NCBI RefSeq assembly: GCF_020497125.1
Contig: NC_059073.1
Location: forward strand, 145,151,012-145,215,011
Origin: Mauremys mutica
Lineage: Eukaryota; Chordata; Testudines; Geoemydidae
DNA length: 64,000 bases
Reading direction: 5' to 3'
Positions 9,954-22,697 of the stretch are shown here, in pieces. Position numbers and translations under genes: made by a program. Under the pieces are notes generated by a model that worked only from the letters and a program-made list of their open reading frames with translations, did no database searches and was not told the origin of the DNA. How positions within the stretch are numbered: the stretch's first letter is position 1; every line of letters begins with the position of its first letter.

Positions 9954-11992
9954 AATCCTAGCATATCCTTCAACCCACATTCCCCTCACCAATAGTTCTA
10001 GGAAGTTGAGAGCTTAGCTTGACATCTCTAGCTCAGACAAACACCTAGTATAGGTGTGATCCAGGTAACCCTTAGCAGCACTGCAGCTTTCCAGTGTTCA
10101 TTGCCATAGAAGAGAGCTTCCCCATCTCCCGAACCCAGAGCTACTGCTTTCTCACAAGCCCTCTGCTATTCGGGGATTTTTCTTAAAGCCCCATCTCCTG
10201 GAGCCATGTGATTCTGCAAGAATCTCAGCTTTCGTTTTAAAAACATTTCTAGGCCTTGTGGTTATGGAGACAAGCCTGCAAACAAAACTCAAGCATTCTC
10301 TACAAGCTCAGAATGAGAGAAAGCACATTAAAAACAGATCTCAATTGCTTCTAATGATCTCATGATTTCAAGGGTCTTGCCTTAGGATTTTTGAACACCA
10401 GGGGGTGGTAGGACCCTCCCATGATGCCACACACAACTCCAAGTCCTCTCATGTCTCCATTCCAGCCACACACTCCACCACCACCACCACATACCCCTGC
10501 CCTTGCAGGTTCCCTGCTGGCCAGGCTGAGTACTTCTAACAGACCAGCTACATAAGGAATTCAGCCCAGAGCTCAGCAGTAGGTCAGAGTGGGTTGCAGA
10601 ACTCTGGAGTTCTCCTCCCCTGCTCTGCTTCCCCATTAGCCCCCCCCAAGCCCTCCTTTATCTCACTCCACAACCCATAGTCCACCCCACCCCCCCATCC
10701 CAAGAGCTGGCTGCATTCAAGCATTAGCCACTCAGAAACAAGCTACAATTAAATTAGTGAATTAGCATCACCAACTTAGATCCCACACAGGAGTTGAGGG
10801 CTCAATTTCTGACCCTGTCTAATTTGCTAGATGAAAGCCATTTAAAGCCAGCCTCAGCTCCCTGACTCACAGGGCACTGTGAGGTTTAACAAAGGTTTGC
10901 AACGCACTTTGTGATAATACTCTGCGCATGTCTTTTCCAAGAATCGCAAACTCCCAGGGCCACCCAAGGCAAAACGCAACAGAAAAATTAAAACCCGTGA
11001 GTGAACACATCTGCTTTGGACAAGCAGCAAGGCAGGTGAGGTCTCATCCAAGAGCAGAAACTGGGGCAAATTTCAAATAGCTTCTGAAGAAGGGTCCTAC
11101 CATGAAAGCCATCCCCACAGCTTGAGTCATTGGGGGAATAAAATTTTCAGACAGTGACTGGACTGAAAGACTAGGGCCTAAATTTTCAAAGCCATCTAGT
11201 GATTTTAGATGCCTAAGACACCCCCACATCCCCCCCCCCACACACACACCCCCCACAGGGCCCCAACTTTTAGAAAGGGCTGAGTATTGGTCCTCTGAAA
11301 AGTCAGGCATCAGTAAGGGGTCTCAAGTGGCACCAAAAAAAAAATCAAGTTTAAAAGGCAGCTTTTGCCTCTGGATTTCAGCTAGAGAACTGAGCTGGTT
11401 TGCATTAAGCAGGCTTAATTTTTATCCTATGGTAGGGATCAGACCATGGCTTTGTGTTGCCTCAGGAGTAAAGAGTCTTAAAAGTTAATTGAGTTTCCAT
11501 CACCCTCCTGCTATTGATCAATATCAATGTCCTGGCCAGCTGCAGTTTGAGAGGTGGGATCATAACTCTCCCTGGTAACAGAGGTGATTGGCAGGTGATC
11601 AAATGAGGCTCATTGGCACTGAAGCCTAGGTCAGCATGCACCTGTTTTTGCAGATTAATAACTTATTCACACGGGTCCCTGGCACTGCCCTTGCCTGTGG
11701 GCTCTGAGCACTATAAGGAAAAGCGGATACGTGCTTTAGTGCCAGATTCTTAAGGCCTATCATGCAACGTCAGTGCGAGGATTCACATGCACTGTGGCTC
11801 TGGGGCCTGGCCCAAACCCCAGTAAGTTCAATGGAAAGACGCCCCTGGATTTTGCTGGGCTTTGGATCAGACTTTCAGGGCATCTCATCACACCTCCATC
11901 TAGTGGTTGGTCCCAGCAACTACACAACCCGCTACCATCTCCCAGCTCAAGGAGAGACTGTCTGTTCAAGTGGGAGCAACATCTGCTTTATA
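9954..11992. other. Intergenic, mostly unique
   Basis: No gene recognised. There is a CCA trinucleotide run at 10468-10489 and a C-rich run at 11221-11260. The stretch 11170-11330 ('gggcctaaattttcaaagcc') looks like an old dispersed repeat without clear ends. Confidence 0.4.
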
Positions 11993-12144
11993 CAGGGCCA
12001 CTGAGAGCAGGTTTGGCCCCGATGAAAAAATTTTCGGGCCCCCCAGCAAGGGCAGACCGGCTAAACAGGGCCGACGAATCTGGGCCCCCTTCTGGACCGC
12101 CGGGCCCCAGTAATTTGTACCGGCTCCCCCCCACATCAGCCCTG
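11993..12144. mobile_element. Possible small MITE
   Basis: Begins CAGGGCCACTGAGAG and ends CATCAGCCCTG, and is full of 'gggccccc' words. No TSD could be matched (gctttata against ctgaaaag), so the boundaries or nature are uncertain. Confidence 0.35.
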
Positions 12145-12192
12145 CTGAAAAGGCCCAGGTTCCGTTCTAATCAATGACCAGCATGTGTACAT

Positions 12193-12250
12193 TAGGGCTG
12201 CCAACTTTCTAATCACACAAAACCGAACACTCCTGCCCTGCCCTCCGGTC
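12193..12250. repeat. Terminal fragment of a C-rich MITE family
   Basis: 'agggctgccaactttctaatcacacaaaacc' in two parts is the reverse of the right end seen at 17800-17833 ('gtgcaattagaaaattggcaaccct'). Only the terminus is present. Confidence 0.45.
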
Positions 12251-12375
12251 AGCTATGGGCACTTGGCAAATCACAGAAAGGACATTTGATTCAGACTGGA
12301 TGGGTGGGAGCTCAACACTGTCTGATAAGCCCCTGGCTATCTGCGATTAGTCTCTCAGAACAGAGTCACCCAGAG

Positions 12376-12798
12376 TTAGGGTATGTCTGTGCTAGGAGCA
12401 ATGGAAGCCCCTTAAAAGTGGGGGGGACCACTGGGGCCCAAACTGGGGCCCCACCCCCACTTGCTCCTCTCTGCCAACCTCCCCTGTTGCTCACCCTTGC
12501 AGCAAATAAGAAGTGGAAGGGCAGAACCCTCCCTGTTTTAAAAATGATGGGGCCATGTTCCCCCTGTGCCAGTACCCCTGGTCTGTGCCATCCTAACAAT
12601 GTAGTGTAGGCACTTCTTACACTGGAAAAACCTCTTCCATCATCAACCTAGCTAACCCACCTCTCCAGCTAGAGGTCACCCTAAATGCTTCTACACTAGG
12701 GGTTAGGTTGACCTAACTCAGTCATGCAGAGTGTGAATTTAAAAAGCTAGCCCTGAGCAATGTTGCTTGGTCAATCTAATGTTTAAAGACCAGGCCTG
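12376..12798. mobile_element. Harbinger-like MITE, degenerate
   Basis: The left end reads GGTATGTCTGTGC after TTA; the right end reads AAAGACCAGGCC before TGA. Internal words such as 'ttctacactaggggttaggttgacc' are typical of the 'ggtctacac' MITE group at 15058, 27791 and 35845. Diverged. Confidence 0.4.
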
Positions 12799-15054
12799 AG
12801 GGACCACTCTTAACAGCTGTGGTGCTAGAGATCCCGGACTCAATTCAGTCCCACGGTGTCTGAAGTTGCGACCAGGTGTTAGGTGCTCTGAACTTTGGGA
12901 ATGCTCAGATCTGGCCCTCAAGCTTAAAGGCTCTGGCCCCCTCTCTAATTAGGGCAGCAGATAGCCAGCTGGGAATGGCAGTGCACAAAAAGAGTGCTTT
13001 GTTGAGCATCTCTGAAGAGCGAGGTGTTCCTGAGAAGAGCAAACGCGGAGCTGTTTTGCTGATGCTGAGAAACGAATCCCAGGAAGGATCTATGGGGATT
13101 TAAGACTTAGCAGAACCACAAACATCTTTAGATGTCTTTGAAAAATCAGATGCAATGGAAAGGGTTTGGTACCTTGGAGCACGTGGGAGAACTGCCACCT
13201 CCACATGCGATTGGCTGATTCAGATGCTTCTTGTGATCAGGACCTCCAGTGCCCCAGTGGGGGCTGAGGATACAGGAACAAAACTTGCCTGCAAAGGAGG
13301 AAGAAAATAGTGTGAGCTGCACAGGAAGGAGGGGGTGTTTAGGGTCACGAGGAAGCAGAAGTGGGTCCCCGGCCATGGCACGGTGGGTGTCAGGCACAGA
13401 TCCTGACCTCACCACATGGTTTTGGGTGCTTAGAACTGGCCCCAGTGCGAGTTACTCTTGCCCAGAACATCCTAGGCTCAAGCAAACCAAAAAAACAAAA
13501 AAATAAAAAAAAATAAAACTAACAGGAGGGGAGTCCTGGGGGCAAATTCAGGAGGGCTTCCCCTAGTCCTTCTGTTGGCAGAGTGAGGATCTCTGGCACA
13601 GCCAGTGTGGCACCCCCATGGAGTTCTCAGATCCACTAGAGGCCAGTGTGGTCTGGGTGGAGACCTGGTGCCTCTACACCAAGCTCTGGAGCCTCTCCCT
13701 GGCAGGCCAGCTCTGTCCGAGTCAGGCTGCCTGGGGTTCTCCTGCCCACTGCTGCCCCGGCACACTCCTTAATGGGCTTCCCCAGTGTCCAGGGGATTCC
13801 AGGAGGTTAAGCAGAGCCTCAGGTCGTACTCTCTTTTCAACATATTCCCCAGAAGGATGTCCCGGCCCTATGGCCCACCTCCTACACTTGCATGGACCAT
13901 ACAGGGCTATCTGGAAGCTGGGGAGTAGGGGAGGGGAGGAGAGGATAGTGCTGCAGAGGCAGCTAAGTCCCCTTTCCACATTGCCTGGGGCAAGTCCAAA
14001 CACAGATGGATCCAAGGCGTGTGACAACAGAACACTGTTTGCACCACTGTTAAGAAAATCTCCATTAGCAGTATAGGGCTCATGACACAATTGAACATTT
14101 CTGGTTCCACACAGAGGGCAGTGGTATGTGTACACACACCCCCTCCTCCTTCCACTCTGTGTTGGGCACAGAGCCCACTTGTTATTGAACTGTGGCACAC
14201 CTACAAGGCACCACCAGGCTGCCTGGGCAGAGATTCTGGTTCCTAAGATTAATTACTAGAAAAGCAGCAGATTCTGCACTTGGGAAGAGAAGGAAACAGA
14301 CCTTCAGGAGGGCTGAATCCTCTGACTGTATCCCACCTTCAATTTCACACCCAAGCCAGTCAAGAGGAAACACTGTTGATCCTCCAAAGAACAATACAAT
14401 TTAGCAACAAGAGAACCCAACTGCAACGAAAGGGGAGGAAACTTGAGGCTTGCTGGAAACGCACCTGAAATATTAATGTCTGGAAGATTTCTCATTCAAA
14501 GGAGCATTGCAGTGTTTGCAACAGACAGTGCTCTCAAAACACTTGGCAAAGGCAATCACATATCATCCCTATTGGACATAAGGAAAAGGCGGCATGACTA
14601 GGGTCTAAGTTCAGGACTCTATGGAAGAGCCATTGTCAGGGAAGTGGTCAGTACTTCTAGGGCACTAGATGAGGGCAAGCTTTTTCAGTGAAGCTGCCAT
14701 CTTCCCCTTTGAGCATCAGCCGAGATGGAACCAACGGTGATCCACGTTAACAGAGCAGGTGCTATTGTCACCCTCCAGTGGTCAGACCAGGTAACAAGGA
14801 TGGTTTGCTATTGTCCCTACACTCAGTAGATGCTAGTCCTTTTAAATCCAGATGTCCAGGGCTCATTCCCACAGGGAGCCTCAATCAGCGGTGGCATGGC
14901 ACAGTGGGAAAGGACCCTGCTTTGAAGGTATTTTTCATCATGTATGGAGACTGCTTGAAGGGCTTAGATGCTTGATTTTGTTAGCATTCTAGGCCGAGTC
15001 TGGGAACAGAATTCACAGAGACTGAGGAGCGGGAGATGCAGGCCTGCTCTCCAC
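12799..15054. other. Intergenic, nothing recognised
   Basis: No gene or clear repeat, apart from an A-rich tract at 13489-13518. Overlapping open frames on opposite strands (13618-14198) share the same bases and show no domain. Confidence 0.4.
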
Positions 15055-15057
15055 TTA

Positions 15058-15227
15058 GGGCTGGTCTACATGCCCAGCTCAGTTGCAGGGGTAGGGCTGT
15101 TTCACTGTAGTGTAGACACATGCTACCGTGACGGAAGAGGGCTTTCCATCCCAGTAATAAATCCGCCCCCTCGACGGCCCTGAGCCATATAGCTTGGCTG
15201 ATGGCCATTTTAGGTGTAGACCAGCTC
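15058..15227. mobile_element. Harbinger-like MITE, 170 bp
   Basis: Inverted ends GGGCTGGTCTACATG and (reversed) GAGCTGGTCTACACC. Perfect 3-bp TSD TTA at 15055-15057 and 15228-15230, the usual TWA target of PIF/Harbinger. Non-coding. Confidence 0.75.
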
Positions 15228-15239
15228 TTAAAAACCTTG

Positions 15240-15760
15240 CATCAGCATCACTGTGTGGGTCAGAGGTGTGGGAAAAGCCAACAAAACTCCCAGTATAGAC
15301 ACAGCTATGGCAGTAGACCAGAGCTTCTGTTGGTGTAGCCCAGAGCTGATGTGTGGGGGGAGCATGTGGGGTCACAGCACCACCACCTCCCTCCCAATTT
15401 CTGGACCAGCATTTGCCAGCCAGCCCCCCTCCCCTCCCTTGTTGCTGCAGCTCCTGGAGCTGGTGAGCTGTGGCTGTGGGGAGAAGCAGCAAACCACTAG
15501 GATCTGCAGGGAGGAGCTACTGAGGGTAAGAGGTGGGATGTGCCTGGGGAAGTGACTCAAGCTGTTTGGGGGAACCTTTAAATTGCACCCCACCCCTGCT
15601 GTATCAGCAGGTACCAGTCATCTCTGGCATAGCCAATGTCTTTCCAGGGAGGTGCCGATCCTACAGGGCAGAACAACTCCTGTCAGCATATGCAGTGTCT
15701 ACACTGGGGGCTAACCCGACATAGGTGCTGTAGTGCAGACAGCCATAGCCGGCCAGCAAC
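15240..15760. repeat. Fragments related to the 'ggtctacac' MITE group
   Basis: Words such as 'agtatagacacagctatgg' (about 15290-15310) and 'gcagtgtctacactggggg' (about 15690-15710) match the interior of Harbinger-like MITEs, but no clean termini were found. Between them is C-rich unique DNA. Confidence 0.35.
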
Positions 15761-16654
15761 AAGGATACGAGGCCTGATCAGGTCCATTTAGCCCCGTATC
15801 CCAGTCTCTGACAGTGGCCAGCAGCAGATGCAGAGAAAAGTGCCAGCAGCCCCAATAGGTCAGATTTTCCACACAGGCTCAATCCCCAGTAGTTCCCAGG
15901 GTTCTCCATGAGAGTGACCCTTATGGAATAACTACTACTCACAGGAGATATTACTTCTCAACCCCTCCACCCATTAGCAATTGGCTTATACTGTGAAAGT
16001 GTGTATCTACTGCAAATCTCTACCCTCTCTCCTCTAACAAACTGCCTCATGTCTGAAACCCAAGGCTAGCGCAGAGGCTCTCAAAACCTAGACAAGGGGC
16101 GCATAAGAAGCAGGCTAATTTGATTCCCTGGTCTCTGCTGTCTGGGAGAGCAAAGCCGCCTAGGAAAAACGGGAAATTACCTGCAAAGATAATGACATTT
16201 CACAGCTCCCAGACACCAGGGACGTTACTTAGGTCAAACCCAAGGAGCTATTACTGTGCTGTTTAACTGTGCCTGAGGGGGAAGAGAACGCAAAGCTCTG
16301 GAAGGGGCTTGGCTTTAGGAGAAAAGCTGTAGTTATTCTGAGGCTGGATCTTAGCCACCTCCACGACATTTGCAGCCGCCAGGGCCCGGTGAGGGCTCTA
16401 CAGACAGAAATAGAGGGAGTCATTGAACTTTTGCTGCACTGTTCTTACTCAGGCTGGGCTGACGTGCTGCTCAAGGGCACGCCTGGTTGTTTTTGACCCA
16501 ATGGCATTGGGTAGGGATGATCATTTAAGAGATGGGCAAAGGCAGAAGTGCTGCCATGGAGAAGTTCACCACCATCTCTTCTTTGCGAGCACGCCGGTGA
16601 CTCGACAAGGAGCTATTTTAGTGTCCAGGTAGTTCTAGCTGGAGACTTCAAGTC
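15761..16654. other. Intergenic, nothing recognised
   Basis: Unique-looking DNA with no recognised feature. Confidence 0.4.
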
Positions 16655-16808
16655 ATTTTACAAAGGTGGTCAGTGCAATTACCCCCATTTTATACCTGGG
16701 GAAATGGAGGCACTGGGCAGGTTGACCTCGTACTAGTCCCAACAGGCAGAGATGGGAACAAAACCCACATCTCCCGCATTCCAGTCCAGTGCTCTTTCCA
16801 CTAGGTCT
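16655..16808 (+). repeat. MIR-like SINE, 3' half
   Basis: Contains 'ccattttatacctggggaaatggaggca' in two parts, then 'gggaacaaaacccacatctcc' and 'cagtgctctttccactagg', the order found in the MIR body and tail. Confidence 0.6.
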
Positions 16809-17097
16809 CATGGCCTTTTAACTCAGCCTCTGCCACCCCTGCTATGAGCAGAGTTCATTGCGGTCGCGTGCTTCGTACACCTTGCCATTCTCTGATCCTT
16901 TTAGAGACCAGATGGGTTGGCTAGATGCTCTGAGCGTCAGGTCTCCTCTCACTCACACCAGTTTGACTCCACTGTTTACCTCTAGCAAGAGGAGAATCAG
17001 GCCCTCTAAGTACCAGTGTTTGGCCAGGTTATGAGGCTTCCATGGAGAACAGAGTTTTTGGGCACAGCACTGTAAGACCTGCCATCATGCATCATCA

Positions 17098-17172
17098 CCA
17101 GGGATTGAATTTGCACCTTCCAGTGCTGAAGGCACAAGTCTCTGCCACGTGAGCTAAAGGCGCAAGTCCTCT
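17098..17172 (-). repeat. tRNA-like SINE head
   Basis: Antisense of a Pol III head: 'gggattgaatttgcacc' is a decayed B-box region and 'cacgtgagctaaagg' a decayed A-box region. It is a tRNA-derived SINE relic rather than a tRNA gene because no stem pairing is kept. Confidence 0.4.
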
Positions 17173-17254
17173 AGCTGGTAGCAGTTGTAGGCTGGTTTCC
17201 CCTCACCAGCTAATACAGGGGAATGCAGAACACTAAGAGGAAGGTTGGTTAAAA

Positions 17255-17337
17255 GCCTGGACTGAGTCTCTGGAAAGCTAAATTTAATCTCCCAACTCTA
17301 CAATTGGCTCAGTGGGTGATTTTGGGCAAATCACTTA
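17255..17337 (+). repeat. MIR-like SINE fragment
   Basis: Ends 'ttgggcaaatcacttaaggc', the standard MIR central wording. The 5' part is poorly kept. Confidence 0.45.
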
Positions 17338-17344
17338 AGGCTTA

Positions 17345-17833
17345 GCCCTGCTGTGGTGCTGACTGGGAGCTGCCTGAGGTAAGCACTGCCCAGCCAGAGC
17401 CTGCACCCTGAACCCCCTCCTGAACCCTAACTCCCTCCCAAAGCCTGCACCGCAAACCCACTGCCCCAGGTTGGAACCCCCTCCCACACCCTAACTCCCT
17501 CCCACACCTCAACCCCCTACTCCAGCCCTGATCCCCCTCCCAGAGCCTGCACCCACCCTGAGCCCCCTTCCATGCTCCAAACCCCTCATTCCCAGCCCCA
17601 CCCCAGAGCTCGCACCCCCAGTTGGAGCCCTCACCCCAACCCTGTGCCCCAGCCCAAAGCCCCCTCCAGCACCCTGAACCCCTCATTTCTGGCCTCACTC
17701 TAGAACCTGCACCCCCTCCTGGAGCCCTCACCCCCCCTCCCACATCCCAACCCCCTGCCACAGCACAGTGAAATTGAGTGAAGGGGCGGGGCAGGGTCTT
17801 CAGTTTTGTGCAATTAGAAAATTGGCAACCCTC
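17345..17833. mobile_element. C-rich MITE (antisense of the 4505-5425 family)
   Basis: Dense 'cctgcaccc' and 'cctaactccctccc' words give a ragged minisatellite-like interior. It ends with 'gtgcaattagaaaattggcaaccct'. The left part 'ctgggagctgcctgaggtaagcactgcc' is the complement of 'ggcagtggttacctcaaagaaactccc' near 4754-4781. A 139-residue minus-strand frame here is a composition artefact. The TSD was not resolved. Confidence 0.55.
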
Positions 17834-18059
17834 TTCTCAACTCCTTCCCTCATTTCTTCTGCACAACAATTAAGACTGAAGTCATTTTACCAGAAATTGC
17901 ATTTTTTAATTAGCCAACAAAAACATTTAGTCTCTTAATAATATGAACGAGTCCAGGAGTTCACAAGAGTAATACAATTATTGCAGGAGCGGCAGAGGGT
18001 AAATGGCAATCCAGATCTGAAATGTTCTACTTCTGCAAAGTCAGGTTGTTTGGATCTGA

Positions 18060-18430
18060 GGACTTGGTTCCGACTAGAGCAGGCAGAACTGGTTTTTGTT
18101 TTTTAATCTCACAAAAAATGTCAAGCTTGGGATTTTTTTCAGCCTGAACTGGGGCACATTTTTTGTGAAACCAAATTCCAAACCATGTTTTGTTTTCAGT
18201 TTTGACCCTTAAATTTTAAAACAAAAATATAAAATAAAATAAGGTGCATCTCAAGAGTCATTTAAAAACCCAGCCCCATTTTGTTCTAAAAAGCCAGAAA
18301 AAACATGTTGAAAGCATCAACACACCCTGGTTTAGCTTTTTCTAAACAAAATTGTCAAAATCATGTTGATTTCACAGAAAATTTCAGTATGGTCAAAATG
18401 GCATATCTGGACCAAAAAAAATTCCCCAAC
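18060..18430. repeat. AT-rich dispersed repeat
   Basis: Repeated 'ttttgtgaaacc', 'aaaatttt' and 'caaaatt' words, as at 7420, 37740, 54300 and 57600. No coding potential. Confidence 0.45.
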
Positions 18431-18491
18431 CACCTCTAGTTCTGATCCACCTGCCAAGATCGGGCATAAGCGGTGTCATATACATCTAGAA

Positions 18492-18785
18492 GCCTGGTTC
18501 TCAACCAGGGGTACACAGAGGTCTTCCAGGGAATACATCAACTCAGCAAGATATTTGCCAAGTTCAACAGGCTACATAAACACTAGCAAAGTCAATACTA
18601 AACTTTAATAGACAAAATGAGAAGATAAGCCATTTGTCAGTAATAGTGCGCTGTGCCAATTTTTGTATTTTTAGGTCTGATTTTTGTAAGCAAGTCATTT
18701 TTAAGTGAGGAGAAACTTGGGGATACACAAGACAAATCAGACTCCTGAAGGAAGTACAGTAGCTTGGAAAGGTTGAGAGTCACTG
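18492..18785. mobile_element. hAT MITE, 294 bp
   Basis: Left end (g)cctGGTTCTCAACC; reversed right end CAGTGACTCTCAACC. Flanks atctagaa (18484-18491) and ccctagaa (18786-18793) match at 6 of 8. The interior 'ggggtacacagaggtcttcc' matches a reptile hAT MITE that I recall. Confidence 0.75.
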
Positions 18786-18837
18786 CCCTAGAACAAAACA
18801 GCATGGATAGAATTTCATGCAACACAGGCTGTGCCTC

Positions 18838-19397
18838 AGAATCATAGAATATCAGGGTTGGAAGGGACCTCGGGAGGTATCTAGTCCAACCCCCTGCTCA
18901 AAGCAGGAGCAACCCCAACTAAATCATCCCAGCCAGGGCTTTGTCAAGCCAGGCCTTAAAAACCTCTACGGAAGGAGATTCCACCACCTCCCTAGGGAAC
19001 CCATTCCAGTGCTTCACCACCCTCCTATTGAAATTTTTTTTCCTAATATGCAACCTAGACCTCTCCCACTGCAACTTGAGACCACTGCTCCTTGTTCTGT
19101 CATCTGCCACCACTGAGAACAGCCTAGCTCCATCCTCTTTGGAATCCCCTTTCAGGTAGTTGAAAGCAGCTATCAAATCCCCCCTCATTCTTCTCTTCTG
19201 CAGACTAAACAATCCCAGTTCCCTCAGCCTCTCCTCATAAATCATGTGCTCCAGCCCCCTAATCATATTTGTTGCCCTCCGCTGGACTCTTTCCAATTTT
19301 TCCACATCCTGCTTGTAATGTGGGGCCCAAACCTGGACACAGTACTCCAGATGAGGCCTCATCAATGTTGACTAGAGAGGAATGATCATGTCCCAAT
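18838..19397 (-). mobile_element. 5'-truncated CR1 LINE with reverse transcriptase C-terminus
   Basis: The minus frame 18919-19365 reads the CR1 RT C-terminal region: [40 protein letters not shown], then [17 protein letters not shown]. The 3' UTR ends in the 8-bp-type motif 'tatgattct' at 18838. One nearly open frame of 148 codons survives with few lesions, so it is younger than the other copies, but it is truncated before the catalytic RT motif. Confidence 0.9.
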
Positions 19398-20369
19398 AGT
19401 GAACACTTATTTCCTAGTGAAGAGAAAGGAATTAGTCCAAAGGTCCTATTTCTACCCTTCTATCCTTACTGCAGCTCCACTGACACCGCAATGAGCGGAG
19501 ACCTCTGTCTAATGCTTCTTTGGGCTCCATATGCCAGCTGCCTCTAACCCAACCTACTGACAGTGTCTGGCTCCAGCACAGAACCAACCGACCATGGATA
19601 TCTTGGTATTTTGCTATGGGATTTCAGTGGCTCAGAGGACTAGTTAGCCGAGTTACCCTCTCCGTCTAAGTAACCCAGTTCAAATCTAGCCCAGTTTGAC
19701 AATACTCTAAAGTTGTTACCATGTGATGCCCTATGTGAAATTAGTTTGATGGGTCTCTGTTCAGTCCCTAGCAGAGAGTGGTCTATCACAAGCCACCACG
19801 TCAACTGATGTTCTCTGCAGAGAGGCCAAGGGTTGATGGGCTTTGGCATGGGAGCACCTCTGTCCTGCTAAGAAGGGATCCAAGTGGATCAAGGTTGAAG
19901 TATGTTGGAAAGGCAGCACCTGGGGTGTTTACAATGCCTGAGCTGGTGCTGTCACTGTTTTGAGGACGGGGCTTTCCCTCTCCAGCACAAAATTAAGTTC
20001 GCCATCATGGTCTCTTCACCACCTCCATGCAACTCTATCCACCATCCAGCTCTTTTTGTGGAGAGATGCTCCCAGTTCCCTGGTGGTAATTACATCTGTT
20101 TGCAGAGGAACAGAGCTAGTTGCTTTTGGGGTGGAAGGGTTAGTTCAGTTTTTTTTTAAAAAGGGGGAAATGGTTGGTAATCTGCTGCATCCTGCACAAC
20201 TGAAGTAATGGGAAAGCCAGCAAGAGAGAGGAACTGTTCTACACACCATGGGGAACGAGGAGGTTGGGAGAGAACCCAGAGGTTGGATGCAAAAATCTTC
20301 AGCTACAAGTCTCTCCCCTCTAGCACTGGCTTGTGCAGGGGAGATAGACTGACCATTCCTGCATCACAG
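19398..20369. other. Intergenic, nothing recognised
   Basis: Unique-looking DNA. No gene, RNA or repeat recognised. Confidence 0.4.
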
Positions 20370-20440
20370 ACATGTAGAGTAGCCCCTTGAAGCCCCTGCA
20401 GATCAGGGCCCCATTGTGTTAGGTGGGGCACAACCGTACC
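20370..20440 (+). repeat. Ancient dispersed repeat fragment
   Basis: 'gcagatcagggccccattgtgttaggtgggg' in two parts matches the old amniote repeat whose better copy is at 32650-33860 ('gtgctaggtgctgtacaaacac'). Confidence 0.4.
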
Positions 20441-20442
20441 CA

Positions 20443-20690
20443 TTGGTGGCAGGTGAGCCAGCCGTCAGGGCAGGCTAGCCCCTCCCCTTCTGGCTGAGGC
20501 ACCATCCCTCCCACTTCTCTCCCCTGTCCCCCTGAGGCCAGAGCACCTCCACTGCAGCTGCCAGCCCAGCCTGGGCCACAGAAGAGCAGTGGAAAATGCA
20601 GGAGGGGGCCTGGGAGTGGAGCATAGGTAGAGCCACACCAGGCTGTTTGGGGAGGCTCAGCCTCCCCCAGCCTATGATACCTGCCCTCCA
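20443..20690. mobile_element. MITE fragment
   Basis: The right side 'aggctcagcctcccccagcc' with 'tatgatacctg' resembles the antisense end of a hAT-like family whose interior words also occur at 32760-32800 ('gcctccccaaacagcctg'). The left end is not clear. Confidence 0.35.
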
Positions 20691-20884
20691 TGACTGTACC
20701 AAGATCAATCACCTCATATTGAGAAGGGGCTTTAGAGGTGCTGAGATGAATGATATTCTAGAAAGCGTTATGCACATTGCAAGACCCCAACATTGGCAAT
20801 ACACTGCACCAATGAAAGTTTCTCCACATGGGGGAGAACTGGTCCAAATCACTGTACAGCATCAAATTATACCACACTTGTCTC

Positions 20885-21078
20885 CACTACTTTCAACCCA
20901 AGCACCTCACAAACAAGCACAGAAGAGTTATCACCCATTTTCCAGATGGGGAAAACTGAGGTCAGGAGAGAGGAAGTGATTTGCACAACTTCACCCAGCA
21001 AATCAGCAACATAGCTGAGACAAGGACTCACCTCTCCCAATTCATAGTCCTGCATTAGCACCACAAGACCATTCTCCT
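20885..21078 (+). repeat. MIR-like SINE
   Basis: Order kept: 'cccattttccagatggggaa', 'actgaggtcaggagag', 'gtgatttgcacaacttcaccc', then 'gcattagcaccacaagacc'. This is the MIR core and 3' tail in the plus direction. Confidence 0.7.
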
Positions 21079-22697
21079 CCTTTAGAGGGCTGGAAATGCA
21101 TAGGCTTTAACATCATCTGTTTTAAATGGGCTCAGCCTCTCTCCATCTCCCAGCAACATGCTCTGGGTAGAGACAACCTTTGGTCTGCCCAAAACCAAGT
21201 GGCAGGTCTGAATTTCTTTGTTTAATCCACAGCCAGGGGATCCTCACTGGAAACAGTTTTTGCTGAATAATATTTTAGTGTGAGCTAAAAAAACAAGTCT
21301 TCCTCTTCTACTAAAACTAGTAAACCAAAGGATGTTAAACTGGTGCATTTTCAAATGCACCACCCCAGAAAAGAGACTCCACTGTGTGGATACACGCCGT
21401 GTGCTGTTGCTTCTGCCCCTGTTTTGTGTACCCCATACTGGGTAATAAATGCAGGCAGACTCCATGCTTGTAAAACTAGACTGGCTTTGTCAGGAGAGCT
21501 ATTTATGGAGATGTTCCAACTGCAGGACACATTCCAGCCATGTCCACACAGACCATCTTCCTGGCACCTCCTCAAATTCCTCTCTACTGCAACTTGTGCT
21601 CACCCCCAACAAGGTTCCTGTAGGTTACTACAGTCCCCCTCCACCTGAATGTATTGCAGAGACTCTGTCAGGACAAACTTCCTAGTGACACTGTATCCAG
21701 AAGGATTATGGGATACCACTGAGGAATCATGAGATCTTATCTGGAGGAGCGAGAGTTTGATTTTTCCTCCGACAATTCCCCCAGAAGGCTTTGTACAGTC
21801 ACCCATAATGCACCGCTGTTTGCAGTGGTGCTGGGAACTCATACATACCCAGAAGCACAATTGGTAAAAAAAGGAAGAGGGCTGATCTCCCCCCATCGGT
21901 GAGGCCTCATCTGGAGTGCTGTGTCATAGCAGGAGGAAGGAAGCCCACCCACCCACATGCATCACCCAGGATGCAGCATCTCCATGAAACACAGGAGTGG
22001 AGTGCACAATCCAGGCTAGGATTCCAACCACCAGTGGGACCCCAGTCTCTGCCCTGAGACAGGAAGTGTGGTTCAGTTGATACCTGGGTCTCCTAACTAC
22101 CTACCCGTGGCCGCTGGCAGGGCTGGCCTGCCATGTGCTACGGGGGGATGGGTATGCAGTTCATTCAGTGCCACTGATTTCCCATACTGATCTTCAGCAG
22201 AACCTGCTCCACACGGGGCAGAAGAGGCAGTCAGCTCTCAGGCAGCCCTGTCTCAGAATTTGTGTAGTGAGAGGCAGCACGTCTCAGGACCCATAGGAGC
22301 AGAGTAAGTGGTGCCCATCACCAGCTCGGGGGCATCCCAGAAGCTGCCCCTACCTCATAGTTCATGGGCTGTCCCAGTTTCCAGCACGGCTGCTACTAGG
22401 GGAAGGTGGGGGCAGCAGCAGCATTATGTGCTGTCTTCCCCCATTCACACTCCCACCTTCTGTAATCGCAGAAGCAGGGCTGATTCAGCCAGTGGCTGCA
22501 ACCACAGCTGCCACTCTATTCCCCTCCAGCCAGAGGATCCTATCCCACCATGTCCCCGTACAGCAGGGGGCACAGCTGGGTGTGTGCTGCTCTGTGCCTC
22601 AGAGAGGCTCACGCTGTTTCCCTTCACTGGAGTGAGATCAACGATTCCCCTCCCCTTCCTGTTTAACGGGAAACCTCCAGTCAGAATTCCCTCATCT
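21079..22697. other. Intergenic, nothing recognised
   Basis: Unique-looking DNA. A 212-codon frame at 22308-22946 runs into the 22698 MITE and has no domain, so it is not taken as a gene. Confidence 0.4.

Noticed and set aside
17342..17761. 139-codon minus-strand Gly/Trp-rich frame
   Set aside because: It is the ragged C-rich interior of a MITE; the repeat 'cctgcaccc' accounts for the open frame.
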